Shown here in pieces: positions 7,794 through 16,361 of a stretch of 30,963 bases of DNA (position 1 is its first letter; each line of letters begins with the position of its first letter). The DNA comes from Candidatus Martarchaeota archaeon (GTDB taxonomy: Archaea > Micrarchaeota > Micrarchaeia > Micrarchaeales > Micrarchaeaceae): the NCBI GenBank assembly GCA_023474155.1, contig JAMCYJ010000002.1, positions 1 to 30,963 on the forward strand, given 5' to 3'. Made by a program: the position numbers and the translations under genes. The notes beneath the pieces were generated by a model. The model saw only the letters and a program-made list of their open reading frames with translations, was not told the DNA's origin and did not search any database.

Positions 7794-8612
7794 ATGCCTG
7801 ATGCAAACGATTTGCTTATATTCAAAAACAGGAATATAGGCAATGAAGTGAATAAAAAAAAAGAGGAGAGCGCAGGCAGTGCCGAAGCGGAGAATAAGGC
7901 GAAAAAAACAGGAGGGGGTACAAAGGCAAATAAAGAGAAAGAGACTTATAGCACATTTGCAAATGAGAGCGCGGCCGCAGGCAGCAGCAGCAAATACTGC
8001 TTCAACCACCCATGGAGATACGCATATGCAATATGTGATATATGCAAAAAGCCTTTCTGCTTCGAGGACATCGTCGAATACAAGCACAAGCACTATTGCT
8101 CCAGCGACATAGACAAGGTTTCAAAAACAGTCTACGAAACCAATTTCATAGAATACAGCAATTTGAGCTATGTTTCGATCATTTCATTTTTCCTGACATT
8201 CTTTGTATTCTCTTATTACGCGAATGAAGAGATTATATCGATAGTAGATAAAATTATCGCAAAGCAGATTTTACTGCCCGGCCTTTTTAACATGACATAC
8301 GTTTTCCTTGCCGGCAGCTGCGCGCTTGTATTCCTACAGGTAGTGGCGGCGTTTTTAGTCCTCATAAGGGTTAAAAAAAGCTACATGCTAAGCATAGGCA
8401 CCAGTATTTTGAGCATTCTGCTGTTCATGTACATTTACCTTAATTCGAATGCGTCTTATTATATATATATAGTTGGCACGACATTTCTCGCATTCATAAC
8501 GCTTTTGGTATCCGCAAAGATGTATAAACGGGTTGACATCAAAAACGAGAATGAGAATGCAGTTGACGAGAGCAGCAAATTCAGCAACTGGATGGATGTG
8601 AGAACATTCTGA
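7794..8612 (+). CDS. B-box-like zinc-binding membrane protein, function unknown
   Basis: No specific family recognised. The 272-residue product has three parts. Residues 1-65 are a low-complexity, charged, probably disordered segment. Residues 69-105 hold C69, H72, C81, C84, C89, H98/H100, C102 and D105, spaced like B-box-type or treble-clef zinc fingers (pattern C-x2-H ... C-x2-C-x4-C ... YC-x2-D). Residues about 123-145, 162-192, 197-217 and 220-243 are four hydrophobic, likely membrane-spanning segments, followed by a short polar tail. The start is supported by a TATA-like box about 26 bp upstream. Similar cytosolic zinc finger plus membrane-domain proteins occur widely in prokaryotes without known function. 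Confidence 0.6.
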   Translation: MPDANDLLIFKNRNIGNEVNKKKEESAGSAEAENKAKKTGGGTKANKEKETYSTFANESAAAGSSSKYCFNHPWRYAYAICDICKKPFCFEDIVEYKHKHYCSSDIDKVSKTVYETNFIEYSNLSYVSIISFFLTFFVFSYYANEEIISIVDKIIAKQILLPGLFNMTYVFLAGSCALVFLQVVAAFLVLIRVKKSYMLSIGTSILSILLFMYIYLNSNASYYIYIVGTTFLAFITLLVSAKMYKRVDIKNENENAVDESSKFSNWMDVRTF

Positions 8613-8638
8613 ACAGCAGTGGATACGCTACGCGGTGC

Positions 8639-9769
8639 TCAATATGTCTCAAGTATCTTAGATACTTGATTCCTGACTTTAGTCAACCTATTGATTTCAA
8701 CATACTCATTTGACTTATGTATACTGCTATTCTCAACTCCGTAAGATACAGTAGGTATTGAGATATCGGTAAATAGATTTGCGTCAAGCCCGCCAAAATA
8801 AGCATACAGCTTTTTCTGTTTTGTCACATCCCTGAACTTTTTTACCAGCCTTGATTTTGTATCAGTTACATAACTATTATGCGATGATGTAAACTCAAGT
8901 TTTGCACTTATGCCTATCTTCTTTGCTTCAGCATTAAAATATTTAATAAATTGCTGCTTTAATATTGCAAGATCCATCTCAGGGATGCATCTTAAGTCAA
9001 ATCTTGCTTCAAGTGATCCTGGAATGAGGTTCTCCTTTATTCCTGAATTTATCATGGTTATACTAAATCTGTTATATACTTTTCTTTTTGGATCCCCATA
9101 AAACTTTGATTTTTTTGATTCAATCTTTTTTTGAAACTTGCTAATGCGGTCTAAAAATAGGAGCGCAATGCTGATTGCATTTTTGCCGAGGAATGGGAAC
9201 CCTGCATGCACCTCAGTCCCTTTTATAAGTATTCTTCCAGAAGCTACCCCGCTTGCGCCTATTATTATCTTGTCTTCAGCATCAAGGACTATGACTGCAT
9301 CACTTTTTATTTTTTCCCTTTTGTTTTGTATCAGCCATTTCAATCCGTCTGCAGAGCCTATTTCCTCATCGCATGTGATTATCAGCTCAATATTTACATT
9401 GCTTTTTATACTTTGGATTAATGAAAGTGCAATTGCTATGCCTGCTTTGTCGTCGCTAGCTCCTCTCCCAAATGCCTTGCCGCCAGATATAGTAAGTTTA
9501 AAAGGATCTGTTTTCCATTCCTGCCTGTTTACAGGTACAGTATCATAATGCGCATTTATCCCTATTGTTATCTCCTTTCCGAAATCAAACTCTGCTATAA
9601 GATTTGGCTTCTGCTTGCCTTCAGGTGAATATATATTAACATTACCTCCATTCTTCTCTGCAAACTGCTTTATAAAAGAGATTATTTCAGTATAGTTTTT
9701 TGCATCATTCGAATTTGTGTCATATTTAACAAGCTCTGCTAAAATTTCTAAGTCATTTAATTTTGCCAT
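8639..9769 (-). CDS. M20-family metallopeptidase/deacylase (ArgE/DapE/CPG2 type)
   Basis: Zinc-dependent hydrolase of an amide or peptide bond; the substrate cannot be told from sequence. From the ATG at 9769 the product is about 376 residues. Visible M20 motifs: H74 and D76 in INAHYDTVP; GRGASDDKAG (the metal-bridging Asp is D106 or D107); CDEEIGS with the general base and metal ligand at E135/E136; D163 in VLDAED; and a C-terminal His in SSIHKSNEY. The central segment (about 180-285) is the dimerisation/lid domain. An in-frame TTG four codons upstream is possible, but the ATG has a purine-rich GGGGGC element at suitable spacing. It is convergent with the preceding membrane protein gene. Confidence 0.88.
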   Translation of the reverse strand: MAKLNDLEILAELVKYDTNSNDAKNYTEIISFIKQFAEKNGGNVNIYSPEGKQKPNLIAEFDFGKEITIGINAHYDTVPVNRQEWKTDPFKLTISGGKAFGRGASDDKAGIAIALSLIQSIKSNVNIELIITCDEEIGSADGLKWLIQNKREKIKSDAVIVLDAEDKIIIGASGVASGRILIKGTEVHAGFPFLGKNAISIALLFLDRISKFQKKIESKKSKFYGDPKRKVYNRFSITMINSGIKENLIPGSLEARFDLRCIPEMDLAILKQQFIKYFNAEAKKIGISAKLEFTSSHNSYVTDTKSRLVKKFRDVTKQKKLYAYFGGLDANLFTDISIPTVSYGVENSSIHKSNEYVEINRLTKVRNQVSKILETY

Positions 9770-9925
9770 GTTTGCCCCCAATAAAATTTAATATTATATA
9801 ATATGAAATAGGAAACCAATAAATAATATGCTGTTATGCGCACAGCATAAAAATACGGGGGAAAAATTAATGGCAGCATAGAAAGATATAATAGCTAAAT
9901 TAGTTGGCTGATATCTGCTTGCGAA

Positions 9926-10606
9926 TTATTTTTCGTTTGTTGAAGTAAGTGTTCTTTCCTGGTACCTTCCTCTTCTCTCTATCTTTTCAAGCCTCTTTAT
10001 TATCTCGGGTGCTTTATTGTAACCCTTCTTATAAGCAGCCAAAAATGCAGCATACTGCTCATTGCTTATAGCCCTTTTCATAAGAAGCATGTCCACTGCC
10101 TTGTCCTCAATCATTTGAGACATATCTGCAAGTCCAAAATCAATTAGACTTATAGAATTTTTATCAACAAGTATATTCGCAGGGGTAAAATCTCCATGAA
10201 CTATGCCTATGCCATGAAGGGCTGCAAGAGCTACTCCGATTTTGGCAAACAGGTTTTCATTTGCCTGCAAATTAGCCTTTCCTGCGCCGTTCGCGGCGCT
10301 TGTCTGCAGAATTGCTGATAGATTCTCGCCTCTGATTCTCTGCATGAATATCCTGTCCTTTTCAAGAAACAGCACTTTAGGGGCATTGACAACTTCTGAC
10401 GCAACCGACAATATTTTTGCTTCTTTTTTTGTACGTTGATATCTTAGCATCTTGTCAAGGGATTCTTCTCGGTAATCCTTTACAGCTCTATGCTTTATTA
10501 TTGCATCAATCCCGAGGAAACTGCTTGCATATATTACTGCTTCTGCGCCCTCATTCACTTTCCTATATTTTTGCATGCGCTGTCTATAGCTGCCATTTAA
10601 TTTCAA
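9926..10606 (-). CDS. bud32: KEOPS kinase/ATPase subunit Bud32
   Basis: Bud32 is the small atypical protein kinase of KEOPS and regulates Kae1 during t6A synthesis. The 226-residue product has the N-terminal GAEAVIY (about 20-26), the catalytic lysine K38 in AIIKHR, the KDYREESLD element, the catalytic loop HGDFTPAN (137-144; usually HGDLTTSN) and the metal-binding IDFGLA with D156. The C-terminal YKKGY (about 191-195) also fits. The start overlaps the Kae1 stop by 23 bp; a second ATG at 10576 would remove the overlap. In many archaea Kae1 and Bud32 are fused; here they are separate but overlapping. Confidence 0.93.
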   Translation of the reverse strand: MKLNGSYRQRMQKYRKVNEGAEAVIYASSFLGIDAIIKHRAVKDYREESLDKMLRYQRTKKEAKILSVASEVVNAPKVLFLEKDRIFMQRIRGENLSAILQTSAANGAGKANLQANENLFAKIGVALAALHGIGIVHGDFTPANILVDKNSISLIDFGLADMSQMIEDKAVDMLLMKRAISNEQYAAFLAAYKKGYNKAPEIIKRLEKIERRGRYQERTLTSTNEK

Positions 10607-11567
10607 ATTTATCCGCCCTAAACTTTTGGTCTATTGTAGCTTCGCTTAAAGCATAATGATCGTTATTTTCTAGCATTTCAAGGCCCACAACTGCAATCAT
10701 TGCGCCATTATCTGCATTAAACTGGTCAGAAGCTGCCCTGAATTTCACCCCGTGGGAATCTGCAATACTTTGGAGCATCTCATTTAATCTTTTATTTTGT
10801 GCAACACCCCCACAAAGTATAAGCTCCTTTTTGCCGAGCAGAAACAATGCGCGCTCAGTAGCCTCGCACAGCATGGAAAACATCGTTTCCTGGAATGAAT
10901 AGGCTATATCAGGCAATTTTTCCTTTGCTAAAAGGTCTGTTGCATACTTTAGGATTCCTGTAAATGTAAAATCCATGCCTTTGACATTGTATGGCATTGC
11001 TATATATTTACCGCCTTCAGCCACCTTTGCCACTGATGAGCCCCAAGCAGGCAAAAGATTTGCGGACCTTGCAAAGTTGTCGAGCGCATTCCCTATTCCT
11101 ATGTCAAGCGTTTCGCCATAGACATGGTAATGCCTAAAGGGTTTATTTATTATGCCAAGAATCTGGGAATTTCCACCGCTAACATACAACACAAGGGGAT
11201 CATGCATATTGAACATAACCCGCGCAATCTCAATATGCGCTACAGAATGGTTTACAGGAAAAATAGGCTTGCCAAACTGCCTTGATATTGTTTTGGCTGC
11301 TATTTGGCCTATCCTTAAGCATGCTCCGATTCCAGGACCTTTTGTATATGCGACTGCGTCTATATCCTCAATGTTTATTTTAGATTCCGCAAGAGCATCT
11401 CTAATCAAGCTTGAAATATGCTTGGAATGAAATTCTGCGACCTTTGAAGGTATAATGCCCTTGTTGGAAATAGGGTACATCTTTCTCTTGTTTGAAAGGA
11501 TTTTTCTGCCTTCTATAATTCCTGCTCCGATAGTATGCGCGCTGCTTTCAATGCCTAGTATTATCAT
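10584..11567 (-). CDS. kae1: KEOPS subunit Kae1, tRNA threonylcarbamoyladenosine synthase (TsaD family)
   Basis: Catalytic subunit that transfers threonylcarbamoyl to A37 of ANN-decoding tRNAs. The roughly 327-residue product is full length. Visible motifs: LGIESSAHTIGAGI at the start, the metal-binding H107-x3-H111 in NHSVAHIE, LYVSGGNSQI (nucleotide binding), LCGGVAQNKRLNEM and the C-terminal NADNGAMIA with its metal-ligand Asp. I chose the second ATG (11567) because AAGGAT lies just upstream at ribosome-binding distance; an ATG at 11573 is also possible. It overlaps Bud32 by 23 bp as read. Pcc1 lies about 4 kb downstream. Confidence 0.95.
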   Translation of the reverse strand: MIILGIESSAHTIGAGIIEGRKILSNKRKMYPISNKGIIPSKVAEFHSKHISSLIRDALAESKINIEDIDAVAYTKGPGIGACLRIGQIAAKTISRQFGKPIFPVNHSVAHIEIARVMFNMHDPLVLYVSGGNSQILGIINKPFRHYHVYGETLDIGIGNALDNFARSANLLPAWGSSVAKVAEGGKYIAMPYNVKGMDFTFTGILKYATDLLAKEKLPDIAYSFQETMFSMLCEATERALFLLGKKELILCGGVAQNKRLNEMLQSIADSHGVKFRAASDQFNADNGAMIAVVGLEMLENNDHYALSEATIDQKFRADKFEIKWQL

Positions 11568-11664
11568 ATACATCCTTGATTTTAGTAATCAAAAATATAA
11601 TCCGTAGAGAATATTAAAAAATCTACTTAAAAATCAGACGCAACAGAAAGGGCATAATATGCGA

Positions 11665-12924
11665 TCATCTCCTGTATCTGTTGTTCTTGAATCCGCCTTG
11701 CCCGCTTGAGTAAAAGTTTCTGCCCCTTTGACGGCCGCCGGACCTGTCATTGCCGAATCTTCTTTCATTTCTTTTCATTTCAGGAATTGCGATGTCCTTG
11801 AACTTTGCAATATCAAGCTCTGCTTTTGAAATATTTACGTTTGCAAGTTTGCATATAGCGCGCTTCAGATGCTCCTCGTCCGGCTTGAATATCGTGAATG
11901 CCCTACCGTCCTTACCCATCCTTGCAGATCTTCCGACCCTATGCACATATGTACGGGGGTCTTCGGGCGCGTCAAAATTTATCACGTCGCTTACATCATT
12001 TATATCAAGCCCTCTTGCTGCAAGATTCGTTGAAATGAGAAATGTCGCATGCGTCTTGAACGCGTGGAGGGACTGCTCCCTTTTTGCCTGGCTCATGCCT
12101 CCATGCATGACTATTGCATTGTATTTCATAGAGCGCAGGAACTCGTGCACAAAGTCCGCCTCCCTCTGAGTTGACGTAAATATTATGCATTTCTTTGGAT
12201 TGAACTTGTCTATGTATCCAAGCAGAGCTGAAAATTTTGATCTGCCGCCTGCAATGTAATAGCTGTGTGTTATTGTCGAAACAGTGATGCTCTCTTCCTT
12301 TCCAATGTTTATCCTCACAGCATCGAGTTTCATATATCTCCTTGCTATGCTGCTCAATTCAGGTGGAATTGTCGCAGAGAACAGCAGGGTCTGTCTTTTT
12401 TCATTTTCAGGCATCATGGATATTATTGATTCCACATCCTCGATAAATCCCATATCAAGCATCAAATCCGCCTCGTCAAGCACAAGGTGCTTTATTCTGT
12501 CAAGCTTCAATGCGCCCCTTTCAATAAGATCAAGCACCCTGCCTGGAGTGCCGATTACAATATCTATGCCGTTTCGCAGGTTCTGGACCTGCACGTTTAT
12601 CGACGCGCCGCCGTAAACAACATTCGCCTTAATTCTGCTTCTCTGCGCAATGCTGTGCGCGACGGCATTGACCTGCAACGCAAGTTCCCTTGTAGGAACA
12701 AGGACTATTGCCTGGGGATAGCCGTGCTCTGTTATCATCTGCGCAATCGGTATCAAAAACGCCCCTGTTTTGCCGCTTCCTGTCTTTGATCTGACGATTA
12801 TGTCCTTGTTGGACAGCACCGCGGGTATTGCGGATTCCTGCACTTCTGTCATTTCTGTAAAATTCATCGCATTAAGCGCATTTAATATTTCTGGCTTAAG
12901 ATGAAGGTCGCTAAAATTTTTCAT
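11665..12924 (-). CDS. DEAD-box RNA helicase with a C-terminal Arg/Gly tail
   Basis: ATP-dependent RNA helicase likely acting in rRNA maturation or RNA turnover. The 419-residue product has the Q motif (Q29), Walker A SKTGSGKT (46-53), PTRELA (77-82), TPGR (126-129), DEAD (150-153), SAT (183-185), IIFTSTQ, ARGLD and HRVGRSAR (328-335), that is, both RecA domains complete. The last 30 residues are Arg/Gly/Asn-rich with RGG-like elements, a common RNA-binding tail. It stands alone on the minus strand with AT-rich DNA upstream. Confidence 0.95.
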   Translation of the reverse strand: MKNFSDLHLKPEILNALNAMNFTEMTEVQESAIPAVLSNKDIIVRSKTGSGKTGAFLIPIAQMITEHGYPQAIVLVPTRELALQVNAVAHSIAQRSRIKANVVYGGASINVQVQNLRNGIDIVIGTPGRVLDLIERGALKLDRIKHLVLDEADLMLDMGFIEDVESIISMMPENEKRQTLLFSATIPPELSSIARRYMKLDAVRINIGKEESITVSTITHSYYIAGGRSKFSALLGYIDKFNPKKCIIFTSTQREADFVHEFLRSMKYNAIVMHGGMSQAKREQSLHAFKTHATFLISTNLAARGLDINDVSDVINFDAPEDPRTYVHRVGRSARMGKDGRAFTIFKPDEEHLKRAICKLANVNISKAELDIAKFKDIAIPEMKRNERRFGNDRSGGRQRGRNFYSSGQGGFKNNRYRR

Positions 12925-13203
12925 AAATTCACTTTGTTAAAAATTATATTTGAAAATTATATTTAGTTTTATTAAAAATAACTACACACTTAGAACAAGA
13001 GACTTGCGCAAAGCGCTATATCCGGCTGGTGCCTATGCGGATTATTCTTTTTCTTTGTATTTATATCCTGCTTAAATTTACGGGGTATAAACTTTTCCAA
13101 TAAAATATTGGTACATTATGGTATTTAATTATTGCTGTTATTATTTTGCGTTTTTTGCCGGCGCAGGGTTTTGCCGTTAATTGCGCGCTCGCATCGCCTG
13201 CAA

Positions 13204-14457
13204 TCACTCGGGCTCCACAACCACTGTTGTGCAGTTATCTGCTTTTATCAAGTTTCTCGAATGGTCTTTTATGTCTTTAATATCTATTTTGCCTATCTGC
13301 CTGATTATATTGTCTGAAAGATTAAAATCATTGAATGCGAGCCTGTCTGTAACTATTCCAGATGACATTGAAAGAGAATTCTCTTTCCTGAGTTTGTTTG
13401 ATATTACAAAATTTCTCTTGCTGATTTCCAGTTCCTTCTCACTTATTTTGCCTGACTCCAATCTCCTAATTTGATTCAACATTATGTCCATAACCTCCTG
13501 CTTATTTTCCTTCAATGCCTGCGACGAGGCTGCGAGATAACTATAAGTCCCCATTAGGGTATATGTTGAATTTGAGGAATATGCCAGCCCTCTTTTTTCC
13601 CTTACCTCATTGAACAGGTTCTTGGAAAGTATATCAGATATAAGCATAAGGGATGCATATTCATTTATTTTCAATGGATCAAATGGCCCGAATCTCAAGC
13701 CAAGGGCTAGGATGACAGAATTTAGCCCTTCTTTGCACAAAGTTGTATTTGAAACAATATTGGGGTCTTCGACAGGCTTGCGCAGGTTCATAGAACCAGC
13801 CCTATCAAAATTAGAGAAGTATTTTTCAATAGCATGGATTGTCTTATCTGCATTCATTCCTCCATATACTGCCAGTGCCATATTTTTAGGGTTATAATAT
13901 TTTTGATATGAACTTAGTATATCCTCCCTTGTCAGATTTTTTATTGTTTTTTCTGTACCTTGTATCGGATAGATTATAGGATTTTTATTATACAGCACCT
14001 GCAAAAAATGCTGCGCAAACATTGCCTCTGGATCATCATCGTACATGCGACTTTCAGATATTATTGTACCCCTCTCAAGTTCAAGCTCATGCTTTCTAAT
14101 TTTGGAATTTATTATGATGTCAGACATTAATTCGAGCATTTCCACAGTGTAATCTTTGAATACTTTTGCCTCAAAAAGAGTGAGCTCATGCTCTGTAAAT
14201 GCATTTAGATATGCGCCGATAGAATTATAATCATCAAATATCTGTATCGGCGTTCTTTTATCTGTACCTTTGAAAATCATATGCTCCAAAAAGTGCGCCG
14301 AGCCACATTTTTCCAGCTGATCATCAATCGACCCATATTTCACACCAAGAGCTATTCCTGAACTCTGTAGACCATTCACATGGACTGCAAACACCTCTAA
14401 TCCGTTCCTTAAAAATGCATGTATAGCATCCTTGCCTTTATAAGCCTGTATGGCCAT
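13204..14457 (-). CDS. M16-family zinc metalloprotease (pitrilysin/insulinase type)
   Basis: Predicted zinc endopeptidase of the M16B type. The 417-residue product has the inverted zinc motif H55-F-L-E58-H59 in SAHFLEHMIFKGT, with the third ligand E135 exactly 76 residues after H59 in RGTIISES, so the active site is intact. The C-terminal half has the R/Y signature segment FNEVREKRGLAYS that helps bind substrate. One two-domain subunit of this size normally works as a homo- or heterodimer; no second M16 gene is in the window. Its start lies about 95 bp from the IS605-type right end. Confidence 0.92.
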   Translation of the reverse strand: MAIQAYKGKDAIHAFLRNGLEVFAVHVNGLQSSGIALGVKYGSIDDQLEKCGSAHFLEHMIFKGTDKRTPIQIFDDYNSIGAYLNAFTEHELTLFEAKVFKDYTVEMLELMSDIIINSKIRKHELELERGTIISESRMYDDDPEAMFAQHFLQVLYNKNPIIYPIQGTEKTIKNLTREDILSSYQKYYNPKNMALAVYGGMNADKTIHAIEKYFSNFDRAGSMNLRKPVEDPNIVSNTTLCKEGLNSVILALGLRFGPFDPLKINEYASLMLISDILSKNLFNEVREKRGLAYSSNSTYTLMGTYSYLAASSQALKENKQEVMDIMLNQIRRLESGKISEKELEISKRNFVISNKLRKENSLSMSSGIVTDRLAFNDFNLSDNIIRQIGKIDIKDIKDHSRNLIKADNCTTVVVEPE

Positions 14458-14550
14458 ATGCTCACGATAAAGTTTAAGAATTCTTAATATTTAAGCATTA
14501 TGTTATTATCAAACAGGTATTATCCAAACAGCAAAATTTTCAAAGTTAGT

Positions 14551-14700
14551 GACATCCTCCCGCCGCTAAAGCGTGCGGGCTTCCTCTGCATCGAAACGAG
14601 GCGGAGTATGTTCCTGATTCACTGGCGTAGTTTGCATTCCCTTTTGGAATGTAGAGACTACGCCTCCAGAGGCATTACGTCGGGAGTGCCCCTCCCTAGC
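14551..14700 (-). ncRNA. Predicted omega RNA overlapping the tnpB 3' end
   Basis: In IS605 elements the 3' part of tnpB plus the right end is processed into the guide RNA. Here the minus-strand sequence has the expected features: GGGGCACTCCCGACG, a run pairing CCTCTGG/ggcgtag-type segments, GCAAACTACG, then the terminal hairpin with stem CCCGC/GCGGG and ending GATGTCAC. The guide would be the complement of about 14531-14550, just outside the element. The 5' limit is approximate; the call rests on family knowledge plus the visible hairpin. Confidence 0.6.
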
Positions 14701-15858
14701 TTTTTCAAGTATTGGTTTGCGATTTATGACTATTGCGGCATTCAAATCCCTGTCCCTCACCATTCCGCAGATATTGCAGTTGTATGTCCTGTCTTTCAAG
14801 GTCAGTATTTCCTTTCCTTCCTTTATATTATTGCAGTTGCTGCATTTCTGTGTCGTGTTTGCAGGGTCTACGAGACTTACTTTCATGCCGGCGCTTTCAG
14901 CCTTGTATGAAAGAATTTGCCTGAATTTTGACCATGACGCCTCCCCGATCGATCTTGCGAGTTTGTGGTTCTTCATCATGTTCTTTGGTTTCAGCGCCTC
15001 CATTTTAAATAAAGTATACTTGTCAGAATTTACCATTTTTGCAGTTTCCTTTTGAATAAAGTCATTATTCTGATTATTTACATCTGCCCATGCTTCCTGA
15101 AGTTTTACGACTGCCTTTTGCCTGTTCCTTGTATATTTATCTCTCCCCTGTTTCTTTGCAAGGACATCTTTCTTTGCGATTATCCTCTGCCAACGGGCAA
15201 TTTTGAACTGTTTGTTTCTCGCGAACTTCGGCTTTTCTATGGAAGTTCCGTCAGAAAGCACCGCGAATGTTTTCAGCCCCATATCAATTCCGATAGAGTT
15301 ATTATCCTTTATTTCTGGGATTTCGGTTTCAGTTTCAACGGAGAAGATCGCGAAATATTCCCCTGCCTCCCTCTTTATCGAAAGTGTCTTGATTCGCCCT
15401 TCTATAGCCCTATGAAGTTCAATCCTCATCGTTCCTATTCTAGAGACTCTGAGGCGAACTCCCTTCTTTATTCTTTCTATTTTGAATGAACCATTGTCCT
15501 GCGGATAAGTCAATGACTTATACCTGTCCCTAGACTTGAAACGCGGGAATCCCTTTTTGGGCTTCCCTTCTCTGCATCTGTCAAAGAAGTTTTGGTACGC
15601 CTTTAGAAGCCTGTATTCTATTTCGCATCTTGTCTGCGAGTATAGTTTCAGGTATCTTTTGTCTTCTTGAATTATTTCTCTGACGAATTTATTGAATTGC
15701 GCCATTGAAACTTTTATCTTTCCGTCCCGATAGGATGCAATCGACTTCTCGAGAATCCTGTTGTAGAACTGCTGCGCAAGAATCAGTCTTTCATTTATCT
15801 CCTTCTGCCTTGCGGCGTCAGGATATATCCTGAATTTATATGCCATTGCGGACTTCAT
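14566..15858 (-). CDS. tnpB: TnpB RNA-guided nuclease (IS605 OrfB)
   Basis: TnpB is an RNA-guided DNA nuclease, ancestor of Cas12, that cuts beside a short target-adjacent motif and helps IS200/605 elements persist. The 430-residue product is complete: N-terminal AYKFRIYPDAARQ, RuvC-I D192 in GIDMGLKTFAV, RuvC-II E287 in FKMEALK, a zinc ribbon with C339/C342 and C361/C364, and RuvC-III DRDLNAA (D369/D371). All catalytic residues are present, so the nuclease is predicted to be active. The stop codon lies inside the right-end hairpin, so the 3' end of the gene doubles as the guide RNA scaffold. Confidence 0.95.
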   Translation of the reverse strand: MKSAMAYKFRIYPDAARQKEINERLILAQQFYNRILEKSIASYRDGKIKVSMAQFNKFVREIIQEDKRYLKLYSQTRCEIEYRLLKAYQNFFDRCREGKPKKGFPRFKSRDRYKSLTYPQDNGSFKIERIKKGVRLRVSRIGTMRIELHRAIEGRIKTLSIKREAGEYFAIFSVETETEIPEIKDNNSIGIDMGLKTFAVLSDGTSIEKPKFARNKQFKIARWQRIIAKKDVLAKKQGRDKYTRNRQKAVVKLQEAWADVNNQNNDFIQKETAKMVNSDKYTLFKMEALKPKNMMKNHKLARSIGEASWSKFRQILSYKAESAGMKVSLVDPANTTQKCSNCNNIKEGKEILTLKDRTYNCNICGMVRDRDLNAAIVINRKPILEKAREGHSRRNASGGVVSTFQKGMQTTPVNQEHTPPRFDAEEARTL

Positions 15859-15991
15859 TATACGACCTCGTTTGACACATTATATATTTATCTACATAAT
15901 TATATATAAAGCTATCTGCATAATACTTTATGACTGCGGTTCGCTTTCATCCCACCCATGAATGATGTGGGATTTCCCGCTCACGTTTTTA

Positions 15992-16353
15992 AAATCTAAA
16001 AGTAAAAATACATGGGAGTCGCTGCCGGAAAAATTCCGGCCATTGCTTAATAGGATAAAATAATTGTAAGTAGCAAACTTGGAGAACAGAAAGGGGCAAG
16101 CGTTTGCAGAAGCATAGATAATGCGCTTATGATCGCAGATAACTCTAATGGGCATGTGTACTGCATAGGCGGGGCGGGATTATTTTATCACATGCTGCCT
16201 TTATCCCAGACTCTGCATATATCATGGATAAAAAATAGTTATATAGGAAATACATATTTCCCAGCTATAGATTTCAGCCAATGGATTGAAAAAGAAAGAA
16301 AGGAATTTGATGAATTCACTTATGTGCATTACCTTAGAAAAACCATTGATTGA
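15992..16353 (+). pseudogene. Dihydrofolate reductase remnant (N-terminus lost, one frameshift)
   Basis: DHFR makes tetrahydrofolate. In one plus frame 16010-16054 reads TWESLPEKFRPLLNR, a near-exact DHFR segment, but stops at TAA shortly after. A one-base shift restores KIIVSSK and then, in the frame with an ATG at 16129, VYCIGGAGLFYHMLPLSQ, NTYFPAID and a C-terminal YVHYLRK, all DHFR hallmarks. A single missing A in the AAAA run at 16057-16060 would explain the break. The first 45 or so residues, including the start region and catalytic acid, are absent: the IS605-type left end sits directly upstream, and the other flank of the element (14470-14550) does not contain them. Either a true pseudogene or, for the frameshift alone, a sequencing error; the missing N-terminus is not explained by error. 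Confidence 0.85.
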
Positions 16354-16361
16354 ATAGCTTA

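Larger units (their letters stand above)
14551..15985 (-). mobile_element. IS200/IS605-type element carrying TnpB only
   Basis: The element is read on the minus strand. Its right end is the subterminal hairpin CCCGC/GCGGG (14559-14579) followed by GATGTCAC (ending at 14551), typical of this superfamily. Its left end has a hairpin with arms ATCCCAC (15949-15955) and GTGGGAT (15967-15973), preceded by GAGCGGG. There are no terminal inverted repeats or target duplication, as expected for single-strand Y1 transposition. No tnpA is present, so movement would need one in trans. The exact cleavage sites are not determined; ends are given to within about 10 bp. The left end abuts a truncated DHFR remnant. 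Confidence 0.85.

Noticed and set aside
16129..16353. A free-standing 74-residue protein
   Set aside because: It is the C-terminal part of a DHFR; upstream DHFR sequence continues in another frame.
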